From the NCBI GenBank assembly GCA_003650125.1, contig QNFX01000014.1, forward strand, positions 1 through 45,092: DNA of 45,092 nucleotides, written 5' to 3'. Of this stretch, positions 1-8,768 are shown piece after piece. Numbering within the stretch: position 1 is the stretch's first letter; the number at the start of each line of letters is the position of its first letter. The position numbers and the translations under genes are program-made. The notes under the pieces are model-generated. The model ran no database searches, was not told the DNA's origin, and worked only from the letters and a program-made list of their open reading frames with translations. The stretch is from Campylobacterota bacterium (GTDB lineage: Bacteria; Bdellovibrionota; Bacteriovoracia; Bacteriovoracales; Bacteriovoracaceae).

Positions 1-1
1 C

Positions 2-877
2 TCTCCTGGAAGCTCCATGGCGCTTTCAATATTTGGTAAACTCTCAGAAAAATTTGGCATGAAAGGGCATATTAAAGAAAGGGCAATGGAGCTGATTGAT
101 AATGAAAAAATCTCTTATGAAGGACTTTTACAAGACTTGACCATTAAGCAATCCAAACTTGACTCACTCTTAATCGAGAATAACTCCATCAATTTAAAAT
201 TAAAGGCAAAAGCAAAATCTCAAGAAGGCCTTTTAAAACTAGAGAAAGAAGGTCTTTGGGAATCTTATAATGAGAAGCTTCAAAAGCTTATTGATCATGC
301 CGATCACACACTTAAAAGCGAACAGGTAAAAGGACGGAAAACTTTTTATAAAGAGAGCTCACAATTAAAGCAAACGATGAGAGAACTTGATCCTGGTAAA
401 AAAGAAGAACATTCTCCCGAATTTAAATCGCCAACTCTTTCTAATATCAGACCTGGCGATTTTTATTTTTCAAAACTCTTAAAATCCCAAGCAGAAGTTT
501 TGAAGGTAAATGAGCGAAAAAAGGAAGTTCAAATAAAAAGCAAGAATCTCACTCTTTGGTGCCCCGTCGAAACGCTGGGGATTCTTAAAGAGCTTCATGT
601 CCGAGAGATTAATGTAAAGATTAAAAGAGAAGTACTGGGGAAAATAGAGCTCGACTGCAGAGGAATGAGGCTTGAAGAATTTGAAAATGCCGTGGAGAGA
701 TCTCTAGGTGAATTATTAACCGGCGATATCCCATTTTTAAAAATTATCCACGGTCATGGTGAAGGTATTCTAAAAAAGTGGATCAGAAATCATCTTAAAA
801 ACAACCCTGACTTTGAGGGTAGACCCGATGATCAAAATGATGGAATAACGAGGATTGATTTAAAAAAGGTTAATTAA
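2..877 (+). CDS. mutS2: MutS2 C-terminal part (5' truncated by window edge)
   Basis: This is the 3' end of a MutS2-type gene. The reading frame is open to the window edge, and before the first ATG (17) it reads SPGSS, which fits the end of the MutS ATPase domain, so the ATG is internal and the gene starts outside the window. After the ATPase end comes a charged helical stretch (about residues 20-130 from the ATG) and then a C-terminal Smr domain with LDCRGMRLEEF and the IIHGHGEGILK loop, the usual nuclease region of this family. MutS2 proteins act on branched DNA or on collided ribosomes; which applies here cannot be told from sequence. The last 8 nt overlap the convergent lepB. Confidence 0.9.
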   Translation, partial: SPGSSMALSIFGKLSEKFGMKGHIKERAMELIDNEKISYEGLLQDLTIKQSKLDSLLIENNSINLKLKAKAKSQEGLLKLEKEGLWESYNEKLQKLIDHADHTLKSEQVKGRKTFYKESSQLKQTMRELDPGKKEEHSPEFKSPTLSNIRPGDFYFSKLLKSQAEVLKVNERKKEVQIKSKNLTLWCPVETLGILKELHVREINVKIKREVLGKIELDCRGMRLEEFENAVERSLGELLTGDIPFLKIIHGHGEGILKKWIRNHLKNNPDFEGRPDDQNDGITRIDLKKVN

Positions 878-1625
878 TTGGTGTTCCAATTCTCCATGGC
901 CTAAATTTGAATGGATGCTCTCCTCCGGGGAAAATCATCGAAAACCACACAAATAGGGCCTTTCCTTTAATTACCTCTCTAGGAACAAAACCCCAGAATC
1001 TAGAATCAGAACTATAATCACGATTATCCCCCATAACAAAGTAATGTCCTGGAGGAACGGTCTTTTTACTAAAATTTGTCTGATAAAAGGCATCTGCATC
1101 TAATTGAATAGTGTGCTCTGCCTCTCCCGTTTTTGCCTTATAAAAACGAAAGTTATAAACCTTAAATTTATCATCCATATCATCCATATAATCTTTTCCA
1201 GAAATTTCCTGAGCATTTATAGGATTTCCATTTACATAGATAACTTTATCCCTCATTTCTAAGATGTCTCCGGGGAGACCTACGACTCTTTTAATGTAAT
1301 TAATGCTTTTGTCTCTAGGATATTTAAAGACAATAACATCTCCTCTTTCTGGATCACTTTTACCAAAAAAATATTTAGGGCTAGAGTCAAAGCCAAAAAG
1401 ATTAATATCAGTGAAGGGAATTTTAACCCCATAGGATAGTTTATTAACCAGAATAAAATCCCCAATCATTAAAGTTGGAATCATGGAGCCTGAAGGTATT
1501 CTAAAGGGCTCAGCGATAGTAGAGCGAAAAACTAAAACGAGTAAAATAATAAATGAGATCGACTTTGTCTCTTTGATAAATTTTTCTTTTTTAGTCATTG
1601 CAAGTTCTTTTTCACTACCTGACAT
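870..1625 (-). CDS. lepB: Signal peptidase I
   Basis: Membrane serine protease that removes signal peptides from exported proteins. One N-terminal membrane segment (about residues 23-39) precedes the periplasmic domain. The catalytic serine lies in PSGSMIPT (Ser47) and the general-base lysine in YIKRVVGLPGD (Lys112). The later box MGDNRDYSSDSRFWGFVP is also typical. At 251 residues it has the family's usual size. The ATG at 1625 is preceded by AAGGAA at good spacing, which favours it over the internal Met10. It is the last gene of a minus-strand run and lies 10 nt after a penicillin-binding protein gene. Its 3' end overlaps mutS2 by 8 nt. Confidence 0.95.
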   Translation of the reverse strand: MSGSEKELAMTKKEKFIKETKSISFIILLVLVFRSTIAEPFRIPSGSMIPTLMIGDFILVNKLSYGVKIPFTDINLFGFDSSPKYFFGKSDPERGDVIVFKYPRDKSINYIKRVVGLPGDILEMRDKVIYVNGNPINAQEISGKDYMDDMDDKFKVYNFRFYKAKTGEAEHTIQLDADAFYQTNFSKKTVPPGHYFVMGDNRDYSSDSRFWGFVPREVIKGKALFVWFSMIFPGGEHPFKFRPWRIGTPIN

Positions 1626-1635
1626 TTTTATTTCC

Positions 1636-2865
1636 TTACGATTTAGTAACCCTGCGCGCTAGAGGACTGATTTTCCTATAGTAGTAATCTATAACCTTTT
1701 TGGCCAAAAAAGATGATTTAACATACCACTTTTTCACATTTATGTTCATAACACAGATGGAAATTCCTTTTCCCAGTGATTTAAGTTTAGGTCTGGCAAA
1801 TACCGTAATCCAATCCCTCTTTCCAAAAGGATCGCCACCAGTAATGCTTCCTGTTTTTCCGCCAATGAATAGATTCTTTTTCAAAAATCTATTCAAATTT
1901 CGAAAACCTCCACGGGCCGTTCCTCCTTTGATAGTCATTTTCATCATCTCTTCTAAATCTCGAGAGACCTGGGCCTTAAGAACTCTATGTACCTTTGGAA
2001 TATTATTCCAAATAGTCTCTCTTTTTTTTATGTCATAAATTCGAGAGACAATTCGTGGGTAGGTCAAGACTCCCTCATTGGCCACCACTGAGCTAAGTAA
2101 GGCCCCATGTATGGGGGAGATAAGTGTTTCCTTATTAAAACCGGTGGCCAGTTCGGCCATATGATAGTTGTCTTTTGGGCGATTAAACTTAGATATAGAT
2201 AGTGGGATCTCTTCCATTAACTTAGAATTAAAACCAAAATCTATCGCCTTTTTATAAATTCCTTCGGAGGTCAAATGATTAATTGCTGCCCTGCCAAACA
2301 CGACATTATTAGACCTTGCAAAGGCCCTCTTAAGTGAGGTTTTCCGATCCCATCTAGTTCTTCTATTTCGTAATTGATATTTGTAAAGAGTTGATCTTTT
2401 CCCTCGATATCTAAAAGAAGTTTCATCTTTAATATTGGGGCGCTCTAATAGAGAGGCCGATGTTATAATTTTAAACAAGCTAGCAGAGGGATGACTGCCG
2501 GAAAAAACAATTTTATTATTAAAGGAGTGAGTTTTCTTTTCATACCCAACTGCACTTAAAATCGCCCCTGATTCATTGTCTAAAACTATTATGGCCGAAT
2601 AATCCGAGCGATATCTCTTAAGTAGCTTTCTTATATATCCGTCTAACTCAAAGTTTAGGGTATAATCGACTTTAAATTGTTCTTCTAAAATTTTAAGCGT
2701 CTTGGGAAATTGGCCTTTACCAATAATATTTTCACTTAATTCATCTTTTATAATTTTAAAACGGCCAATTTTAATTTCACGATCAATTTCTTGGTATTTG
2801 TTATAGGTCCAAAATCCCAAACCAAAAAAAAGCAAGATGATGAAAGTTAATTTAACAAGTTTCAT
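1636..2865 (-). CDS. Small penicillin-binding protein (transpeptidase domain)
   Basis: Probable peptidoglycan transpeptidase or carboxypeptidase with the three penicillin-binding motifs in order: SLFK (Ser129-Lys132), SNN (185-187) and KTGS (337-340). One N-terminal membrane segment (about residues 5-20) anchors it, and the catalytic domain follows after about 60 residues. There is no glycosyltransferase domain, and at 409 residues it is shorter than standard class B PBPs such as the FtsI elsewhere in this window. Its ATG overlaps the rlmE stop as ATGA, so the two are probably translationally coupled; lepB follows. I cannot assign a specific role. The motifs are seen directly; the activity is inferred from the family. 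Confidence 0.85.
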   Translation of the reverse strand: MKLVKLTFIILLFFGLGFWTYNKYQEIDREIKIGRFKIIKDELSENIIGKGQFPKTLKILEEQFKVDYTLNFELDGYIRKLLKRYRSDYSAIIVLDNESGAILSAVGYEKKTHSFNNKIVFSGSHPSASLFKIITSASLLERPNIKDETSFRYRGKRSTLYKYQLRNRRTRWDRKTSLKRAFARSNNVVFGRAAINHLTSEGIYKKAIDFGFNSKLMEEIPLSISKFNRPKDNYHMAELATGFNKETLISPIHGALLSSVVANEGVLTYPRIVSRIYDIKKRETIWNNIPKVHRVLKAQVSRDLEEMMKMTIKGGTARGGFRNLNRFLKKNLFIGGKTGSITGGDPFGKRDWITVFARPKLKSLGKGISICVMNINVKKWYVKSSFLAKKVIDYYYRKISPLARRVTKS

Positions 2866-3446
2866 CCTTGATACCCTTTGCCAATCACAAAAAATTCTTT
2901 ACTGACAGACCTCGTAGATTTTGGCCTAAAGTAATTAAATGATTTAAAAAGTTTTTTATTATTTTTTAAAAATATTTGAGCATCATTGCCGTCAAAGACT
3001 TTAATAACAAAATTTCCATCCTTATTTAAAAAAGTCGGTAATATTTTAAAAACTTTTTCAACCAAAGCAAGAGATCTATCTTGGTCAACCGATTTTATTC
3101 CCGTTGTATCTGGGGCCATATCTGAAAGGATTACATCAAATTTTTGATCTACACCAAGCTCACTTATATCTTCTATATCAAATGCATCCTTTTTAAAAAG
3201 ATCTACATTTGATATATTTATTATCTTTTTATTCACTTCTTTAATATCTATGCCAATAACTTTTTTAACTTTTTCAGCAGTATATTGGATCCATGATCCT
3301 GGGTAATAACCAAGATCAAAAACTATATCACTTTTTTTTAAGACCTTAAATTTCTTGTCAATTTCTTCTAGCTTATAAACACTTCGAGCAAGGAACTGCT
3401 CTTTTTTTGCCTTTTTGAAATAATGATCTTTTACTTTAAATCCCAT
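2862..3446 (-). CDS. rlmE: 23S rRNA 2'-O-ribose methyltransferase RlmE (FtsJ/RrmJ)
   Basis: SAM-dependent methyltransferase of the FtsJ family, which methylates the A-loop uridine of 23S rRNA (U2552 in E. coli). The Lys-Asp-Lys-Glu catalytic set can be followed: RSVYKLEEID, SDMAPDTTG, FVIKVFDG and SKEFFVIGKG. The SAM-binding loop is DLGYYPGSW, a mild variant of the usual DLGAAPGGW. The 194 residues are close to the usual length of about 200. The stop overlaps the next start (ATGA), and the gene begins one base after the phosphatase stop, so it sits firmly inside an operon. Confidence 0.9.
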   Translation of the reverse strand: MGFKVKDHYFKKAKKEQFLARSVYKLEEIDKKFKVLKKSDIVFDLGYYPGSWIQYTAEKVKKVIGIDIKEVNKKIINISNVDLFKKDAFDIEDISELGVDQKFDVILSDMAPDTTGIKSVDQDRSLALVEKVFKILPTFLNKDGNFVIKVFDGNDAQIFLKNNKKLFKSFNYFRPKSTRSVSKEFFVIGKGYQG

Positions 3447-3447
3447 T

Positions 3448-4188
3448 TTATTTTAGCAGTCCTTTTAGCAGTTCAAAGTGCTCTTCTCTACACCAAAGCA
3501 TAGGAGAATCTGATTTTTTACTTTCCAATGTTTCAATCTTTCCATCTCGTCCATAGAGGTAGATACCCCTAGTGTAACAATTAATTGTTCCGGCCGCGAT
3601 ATCCCATATGTGTTTGGGTCTTTTAGTAATGACAAAATCACATCCACCACTGGCCAAAATCCCTAATTTAAAAGCAATACTGCCTTTTGGAGCAATCACA
3701 AAGGGCCCCGAATCAAAACCTGCGTAAAGTCCTCGGTCCCACTCGCTTCTAGAGACCAGACCCAATAACTTCCCTTTCGGTGTATTTGGTGCCATTTGAA
3801 ATATCTCATCAGAATAAATTGAAAGTCCGGTAAAAGGATTATAGATCCAACCCCATCCTTCACTAATTTTGCCTGTTTTCATTAAGGCCAAAGAGAGAGA
3901 ACATTCCGGAAAGCCCTCTAATAATCCTCGAGTTCCATCAATAGGATCTAAGATAGAGGCCGGAAATAGCAATTTATCATGATCTTCTTCGCTAAAATAA
4001 TTGTAATCAGCGGTCTTATCAAAGGCCGCTAATTCGGCCTTAACCGTTTTACAAATGAAATAGTCCACTTCTGTAACCACAGTATTATCTGCTTTTTTAT
4101 CAACTTTTAAATTTTCAAATAGCTTTTCCGTCTGGAAAAAATCTATAATTTTTTGTTTTATTCTTTCTTTTATTTCAATTGTTAACAT
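3448..4188 (-). CDS. Inositol-monophosphatase-family phosphatase
   Basis: Member of the Li+-sensitive, Mg2+-dependent IMPase/CysQ/FBPase superfamily. Metal-binding signatures are visible: SEEDHD, then LDPIDGTRG (the DPxDGT motif), and the C-terminal IWDIAAGTI (WDxAAG). The N-terminal TVVTEVDYFI matches the usual VTxxD box. The 246 residues are normal for the family. The substrate cannot be read from the sequence: inositol phosphate, 3'-phosphoadenosine 5'-phosphate (CysQ) and histidinol phosphate are all possible. It follows a membrane protein gene by 12 nt and precedes rlmE by one base. Confidence 0.85.
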   Translation of the reverse strand: MLTIEIKERIKQKIIDFFQTEKLFENLKVDKKADNTVVTEVDYFICKTVKAELAAFDKTADYNYFSEEDHDKLLFPASILDPIDGTRGLLEGFPECSLSLALMKTGKISEGWGWIYNPFTGLSIYSDEIFQMAPNTPKGKLLGLVSRSEWDRGLYAGFDSGPFVIAPKGSIAFKLGILASGGCDFVITKRPKHIWDIAAGTINCYTRGIYLYGRDGKIETLESKKSDSPMLWCREEHFELLKGLLK

Positions 4189-4200
4189 CTTATTCCTTCT

Positions 4201-5706
4201 CTAATTTTGGATTATTTTAATAAATATTTTCACTCTCTCTTCAAAATGAGAATCTAAAAGGCAGATTAATATATAACAAAGATAAATCATATTTCTAGAA
4301 GATCTAAGACGACTTATCTTCTGGAATAGGAACTCAAGTGGTATCAAACTTAAAAATACAATCGGCCACATATAAGAATATTGCTTAAAACCACCCATGT
4401 TAAATACATAATCAAAAGCTAGATATAAAGAGATAAAAAAGATCAATTCTTTAAATTTATTCAAATTAAAGTGAAACTGTTTTAAATAATAAGTATTTTT
4501 AAAAATTATTTTCAAAGTCAAAATAAAAAAACCTATTATGGAAAGAGCAAAAAATCCTTTCCGTACTACAAGCTCATATAAATCTCTAAGTATTGGTGCA
4601 CTCGATCCTTGAAAGGGTGTTACATTTAATGACGAATCTATAATTAAAACACTAATCAACAGCACATAGCCAAAAGCTGAGTATTTTAAAAATTGCTTCC
4701 TAAACCACAACGTATTGGACTTGAAAAGGCCGAAATAAAAAAGTGGAATTTGCACCAACATCAAATAAAACATTGACGAATTAAACAAGGCCCCTAAGAA
4801 GGTAATCAGCCCTAAAAATAATCCTGTCCTATAAGACAGGGCCCTGGTGGCCCATAGCATGACCCATACCCAAATAAGCAGATAAGTTGAAAAAATTGTG
4901 GCGCCCAGATCGCTCATCAAAATAGTTGAATATTTCCAAGATGAGAGAAGAGCAAATACTCCTAAAAGCGATAATCTTCGGGAAAAAAAGAATCTAAGAA
5001 GGGCATAAAAAGTTACGAGAAAAGTACCTAAAAATATTAAATAGAAAAAGGTTGAAACGGCCAAATTATAAAGACGAAAATCTTTCATAAAAGGATGAAA
5101 ATTAACCTGTAGAAAGCTCCAAAAGAGAGAGGAAATCTTTCCCTCTGGGTCAATCAGAAACTTTAATTCCTCGATACTCTCAACTGCTGGGATCATGGGC
5201 ATGGAGAAAATAAACATAACAAAAGTAAGGGTCAAAAGGGTTTTCTCAAAAGAATCTAAATATTTAAATTCGGTAAAATTTGTAGTCACCGATTCTTTAA
5301 TAATTTTCCCTCTCGTAGGCCAAGAGAAAAAGGCCCCTATCAGGGCCCATGTTACCCAATACATATTATTAATCCACTTTAAGGGAAATAGATTTAAAAA
5401 ATTAAAATAAATTATAAATAGAGATAACCCCAAAAATAATCGATAAATAATACGATCCATATTGGAATTAACTCTAAAAAATATTTTAAGCCGATAATCC
5501 ACTTCTTTGCCTAAAAGAAACCACTGTCCAACGAGGAACAAGAGATAAAAACACATCATGGGAAAAGCAAAAGATTGATCAAAAGGGATATATTTGAGGG
5601 TATAGACTGGTACAAAGAGAAAAGAAAAATAGCCTATCAAACGATAGAAAAAAAACTTATATTTTTCTGACCAACTCCACGTGTTATATCTAGCCGTAAT
5701 TTCCAT
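4201..5706 (-). CDS. Multi-pass membrane protein of unknown function
   Basis: I do not recognise this 501-residue protein. It is rich in Phe, Leu, Ile and Tyr and has roughly ten or more hydrophobic membrane-spanning stretches, separated by short loops with Lys/Arg. Aromatic-rich helices and a long non-membrane stretch near residues 175-205 resemble polytopic glycosyltransferase or O-antigen-type membrane enzymes in general look, but I see no diagnostic motif. It is the first gene of a five-gene minus-strand operon (IMPase, rlmE, PBP, lepB follow). A promoter-like pair lies just upstream. The function is unknown. Confidence 0.75.
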   Translation of the reverse strand: MEITARYNTWSWSEKYKFFFYRLIGYFSFLFVPVYTLKYIPFDQSFAFPMMCFYLLFLVGQWFLLGKEVDYRLKIFFRVNSNMDRIIYRLFLGLSLFIIYFNFLNLFPLKWINNMYWVTWALIGAFFSWPTRGKIIKESVTTNFTEFKYLDSFEKTLLTLTFVMFIFSMPMIPAVESIEELKFLIDPEGKISSLFWSFLQVNFHPFMKDFRLYNLAVSTFFYLIFLGTFLVTFYALLRFFFSRRLSLLGVFALLSSWKYSTILMSDLGATIFSTYLLIWVWVMLWATRALSYRTGLFLGLITFLGALFNSSMFYLMLVQIPLFYFGLFKSNTLWFRKQFLKYSAFGYVLLISVLIIDSSLNVTPFQGSSAPILRDLYELVVRKGFFALSIIGFFILTLKIIFKNTYYLKQFHFNLNKFKELIFFISLYLAFDYVFNMGGFKQYSYMWPIVFLSLIPLEFLFQKISRLRSSRNMIYLCYILICLLDSHFEERVKIFIKIIQN

Positions 5707-5739
5707 AAATCCAAACTTCAGTTAACTGATTTAAAAGCC

Positions 5740-5768
5740 TTTATAACGGCTTTTACTCTTTTTGTCGG
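5740..5768 (-). promoter_or_regulatory. Candidate sigma-70 promoter of the 5706-870 operon
   Basis: On the minus strand CCGACA (5763-5768) is followed after 17 nt by TATAAA (5740-5745), 34 nt upstream of the first ATG. The -10 sits in the loop of an inverted repeat AAAAGCC/GGCTTTT (5733-5739 and 5748-5754). A 12-bp palindrome, TCAGTTAACTGA (5718-5729), lies between the promoter and the gene. Seen by eye only. Confidence 0.45.
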
Positions 5769-5845
5769 GTAATTACTTCCTCCCTGCGACGCACTACGCC
5801 CTAGTGCTATGCTTATATTATTAAAAATTTGCGGAGGTAAGGCAA

Positions 5846-7234
5846 TTGGGCATCAGCTTTGGATCTATTAACACAGGGCTACCCAAAAATATCGTTGAGC
5901 AAATTGTTGCCGCAGAAAAAATTCCTATCCAAAAAATGCAGGTTAAGAAGACCAAAATTAAAGAAAAAGAGGGGCTTCTTAATGAGTTAAAAGGATATGT
6001 GCAAAATCTCCGTACCAAAGTAAACAAAAACCGTAATTATCGAGATTTTGGTGAAATAAAAGTTTCTACCAACGAAGATATCGTTTCTGTCATGGCCGAT
6101 AAGAAAATGGCAAAACCAGGTGAGTTTCGATTTGAAGTAAAAAGAATGGCCCAAAAATCATCCGCCCTAACTTCAGGCTTTCCCGATAGTGATAAAAGTT
6201 ATGTTGGTGTTGGTTTTATAGAATACTATCTCCCCGATGGGGAAAACTATTCCATGTTCATTGATACAAATGATGCCACTTTAGATGGGGTTGCCAAACT
6301 AATCAATGATGACAGAGGTAATGGCCTACATGCGACTGTAATAAATGATGGAACCGATACTAAGCTTCCTTGGAGAATTCTTATTTCCCTGGATGATATG
6401 GGTGATCAAAAAGCTGCCAAATTTCCTTATATTTATTTAGTTGATGGAGAAGAAGATCTCTACATTGATAAAGAAAGAAAAGCACATGATGCGATTGTAA
6501 AGCTTGATGGCTTTGAAATTGAGACTCCAAATAATCATATAACTAATTTAATTCCGGGATTAACAATTGACTTAAATCGGGCAGAAGAGGGCAAAGAATT
6601 TTCCATCAAAATTTCTCAAGATACCGACAAGGCCGGATTAAAAATCCTTGGATTCGTAAAAGAAATCAACAATATTTTAAAATTTATTAATGTGCAAAAT
6701 TCGATGGACGAAAATACTGATACGACTAGAACCCTTGGTGGAGATTCAATGCTACGGGCCCTTGAGAGTAAAGTTCGCCGAACTATCTTCACGCCCATAA
6801 AAACAAGTAAAGGCAATATCCGAATAAGCTCTCTTGGTATCACTTTTCAAAAAAATGGTCTCTTAAAAGTAGATAAAAATAAATTTTTCTCAGAGTTAAA
6901 CTCAGACTTTAACAAAACCTCTGAAATCCTTTATGGCTTCTTTAATAACAAAGGAGATAAGACTTCAGGTTTTATCGATAATATACATTCATTTGCCGAT
7001 CAATCTCTCAAATTCCCTTATGGCCCTCTCGCCCTTAAAAAACAAACGCTCAGACAAAATATCGATCAAATTAATCGTAGCATTCAAAATAAAGAGCGAA
7101 TAATTTCTCATAAAGAAAAAAATATAAGAAATCGTTTTGCCCGCCTAGAAAGACAAATATCCAATCTTAAAGGCCAAGGTGCAGGCCTTGCGGCACTTGG
7201 GGTCAATACTGGGTCAGGGCCAAAGCTTGGATAA
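5846..7234 (+). CDS. fliD: Flagellar hook-associated protein 2 (filament cap) FliD
   Basis: FliD caps the flagellar filament and folds arriving flagellin. The N-terminal region reads FGSINTGLPKNIVEQIVAAEKIPI, matching the start of the FliD N domain. The middle holds the FliD_C-type region, and the C-terminus is a coiled coil (about residues 395-445), as expected for a pentameric cap. The start is TTG at 5846, supported by a strong GGAGG at 5833-5837; no ATG fits the conserved beginning. fliS follows after 12 nt. Upstream, GTCGGGTA near 5764 with TAAC 16 nt before it is at best a degenerate sigma-28 site; compare the clear one at the flagellin gene. Confidence 0.9.
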   Translation: MGISFGSINTGLPKNIVEQIVAAEKIPIQKMQVKKTKIKEKEGLLNELKGYVQNLRTKVNKNRNYRDFGEIKVSTNEDIVSVMADKKMAKPGEFRFEVKRMAQKSSALTSGFPDSDKSYVGVGFIEYYLPDGENYSMFIDTNDATLDGVAKLINDDRGNGLHATVINDGTDTKLPWRILISLDDMGDQKAAKFPYIYLVDGEEDLYIDKERKAHDAIVKLDGFEIETPNNHITNLIPGLTIDLNRAEEGKEFSIKISQDTDKAGLKILGFVKEINNILKFINVQNSMDENTDTTRTLGGDSMLRALESKVRRTIFTPIKTSKGNIRISSLGITFQKNGLLKVDKNKFFSELNSDFNKTSEILYGFFNNKGDKTSGFIDNIHSFADQSLKFPYGPLALKKQTLRQNIDQINRSIQNKERIISHKEKNIRNRFARLERQISNLKGQGAGLAALGVNTGSGPKLG

Positions 7235-7246
7235 AGGAGTCTATAA

Positions 7247-7627
7247 GTGAATTATGGTTTAGGGGCCTATAAAAAAACTTCTATCAATACTGCTAGAAAA
7301 GAAGAGATCCTTTTAATGCTTTATGAAGCTGCTGTTAAATTTTGCAAAAAAGGGATTGAGGCCATCGAGAATAAAGATATCGCAAAAAAAGGTGAGTGCA
7401 TTGGAAAACTTCAAGATATCGTCATGGAGTTAAATAATTCTCTTGATCATAAAGTAGGTGGAAAAATAGCTGATGAGCTGTCGTCTCTATATGACTATAT
7501 TTTTTACTCTTCAACACAGGCAAATATAAATATGGATACAAAACCACTCCAAGACTCACTGAAGGTTTTAATCACCTTACAGGAGGGATGGGTTGAGGCC
7601 GTCAAATCAATAAAAAAAGTCATTTGA
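7247..7627 (+). CDS. fliS: Flagellin export chaperone FliS
   Basis: Small all-helical chaperone that binds the C-terminus of flagellin and stops premature polymerisation. It has the family look: an N-terminal GAYKKTSINTARKEEILLMLYE, with the conserved LLxMLYE-type helix, followed by the central AIENKDI segment. The 126 residues are normal. The start is GTG at 7247 with AAAGGAG at 7233-7239. The order fliD-fliS-fliT-like is the classical one, and the next gene begins 12 nt after the stop. Confidence 0.9.
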   Translation: MNYGLGAYKKTSINTARKEEILLMLYEAAVKFCKKGIEAIENKDIAKKGECIGKLQDIVMELNNSLDHKVGGKIADELSSLYDYIFYSSTQANINMDTKPLQDSLKVLITLQEGWVEAVKSIKKVI

Positions 7628-7639
7628 GAAGGCAAAATA

Positions 7640-8038
7640 ATGAGTAAAAAACTTAAACAAGAATTTTTAGAAGAGCTCTCTGCATATTTAAGATATTTAA
7701 ATCATCTTTTAACTAGTTCACTTAAAATTAAAGCATTAACTGATATTAGAGATCTCGAGAATCTAGATCTTGCTATTGATAATCGAGAACGATTAATTAA
7801 AATCATACAAGTTTATAAGGCCAAGATTGGAACAAAGCTGGATAAAAAAGATCGGTTAAATCTAGGTCCTGATTTTTTTCACAACTTTGAAAAAGTTGAA
7901 AAAGATATCCAAATATTCTTTGGATTTATTAAAAAAATTGATGAGCAAGCAATTTCCGGACTAAACCAAGAAAAAAATGAAATGGCCAAACAGGCCTCAT
8001 CTTTTTCCAAAATAAAATCATATCTGAAGGCCATTTAA
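7640..8038 (+). CDS. Small helical protein, possible FliT/FlgN-type chaperone
   Basis: A 132-residue, predominantly helical, charged protein. I do not recognise it by strong motif. It occupies the fliT position right after fliS, and it contains LDLAIDNRERLIKII (about residues 41-55), resembling the (L)xxReeLi helix common in FliT and FlgN-type secretion chaperones. The ATG at 7640 has GAGAAGG upstream. Assignment as a flagellar secretion chaperone is inference from size, helicity and position. The alternative is a lineage-specific flagellar accessory protein. Confidence 0.6.
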   Translation: MSKKLKQEFLEELSAYLRYLNHLLTSSLKIKALTDIRDLENLDLAIDNRERLIKIIQVYKAKIGTKLDKKDRLNLGPDFFHNFEKVEKDIQIFFGFIKKIDEQAISGLNQEKNEMAKQASSFSKIKSYLKAI

Positions 8039-8046
8039 ATCAACTT

Positions 8047-8104
8047 TTGACACTAAATTTCCCTCATGGTCAAATAATAGAATATTAGACCACTACCGTG
8101 AGGG
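8047..8104 (+). promoter_or_regulatory. Candidate promoter with inverted repeat over the next gene's ribosome binding site
   Basis: TTGACA (8047-8052), 17 nt, TCAAAT (8070-8075) is a plausible sigma-70 promoter in the 73-nt gap before the Maf-like gene. An inverted repeat overlaps it: CCCTCATGGTC (8061-8071) against GACCA (8088-8092) and TGAGGG (8099-8104). The right end is the ribosome binding site of the ATG at 8112. The dyad could be an operator, or a hairpin hiding the RBS in read-through transcripts from fliDS. Confidence 0.45.
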
Positions 8105-8111
8105 CCAAATT

Positions 8112-8768
8112 ATGCCTCTTCCTTTTATTCATTCATATGAAACCGAAATGACTAAAACCAATTTGAAAGTTCCCGTCATAAATGGAATTCATCTGCATTC
8201 TATTTATGATCCAGAAAGAGAGTCTCGGGATCTTCTAAAAGAAAATCTAGGAATGATCAGTACCAAGAAAACCATTTTAGTTTTCGGTCTTGGATTTGCT
8301 TATCATCTCAAGGAACTAGTGAATTATTTAAAAAACCACTGGGGCAAAGATTTTCTAATCGCAGTAGTTGAACCTCTCGATCAAACGGTTAGCGAATGCG
8401 ACAAGCTAGGTCTCTTGCCGCCTGAAAATGTCCTGATCTTTTCAGGCATGGAAATAAAAGAGTTATATGCCAATACATCCTTTACAAATTTTTTATTAAA
8501 AAGACCCGGGATCTTACCTCATCCATCGTCTCTAAGCTTTTTTAATGATTATTTCAAAGAGCTCATGTCACAAAGGGCAACAAAAGATCTTGGTAGTATC
8601 ATCGAGCTTGTTAACTCCCCTGAAATTAAAAAATATTTATCAGACTTTTCCCCAAGCTCATCATTGGATCATTTTCTAAAGACCGATTTAATAGAAAAAC
8701 CAATTTTAAATGACCCCAACGATTTTTTATTCCATGCCTTAAAAGAGCTCAATTTGGAGAGAGTATAA
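8112..8768 (+). CDS. Maf-like N-terminal domain protein (motility-associated)
   Basis: A 218-residue protein resembling only the N-terminal part of Maf (motility-associated factor) glycosyltransferases. The segment IHLHSIYDPERESRDLL followed by KTILVFGLGFAYHLKEL and then VVEP matches the way those proteins begin. The central DUF115 catalytic domain that should follow is absent; the protein ends in a helical region. The next gene starts at the base after this stop codon, so the two products are almost certainly made together. The position after fliD-fliS fits a role in flagellin glycosylation. The family match is from memory of the pattern; a stand-alone N-domain is unusual. Confidence 0.6.
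   Translation: MPLPFIHSYETEMTKTNLKVPVINGIHLHSIYDPERESRDLLKENLGMISTKKTILVFGLGFAYHLKELVNYLKNHWGKDFLIAVVEPLDQTVSECDKLGLLPPENVLIFSGMEIKELYANTSFTNFLLKRPGILPHPSSLSFFNDYFKELMSQRATKDLGSIIELVNSPEIKKYLSDFSPSSSLDHFLKTDLIEKPILNDPNDFLFHALKELNLERV

Noticed and set aside
5733-5754. AAAAGCC/GGCTTTT as an intrinsic terminator
   Set aside because: It lies between divergent genes, its stem is short and AT-rich, and it encloses a good -10 hexamer, so a regulatory dyad is more likely.
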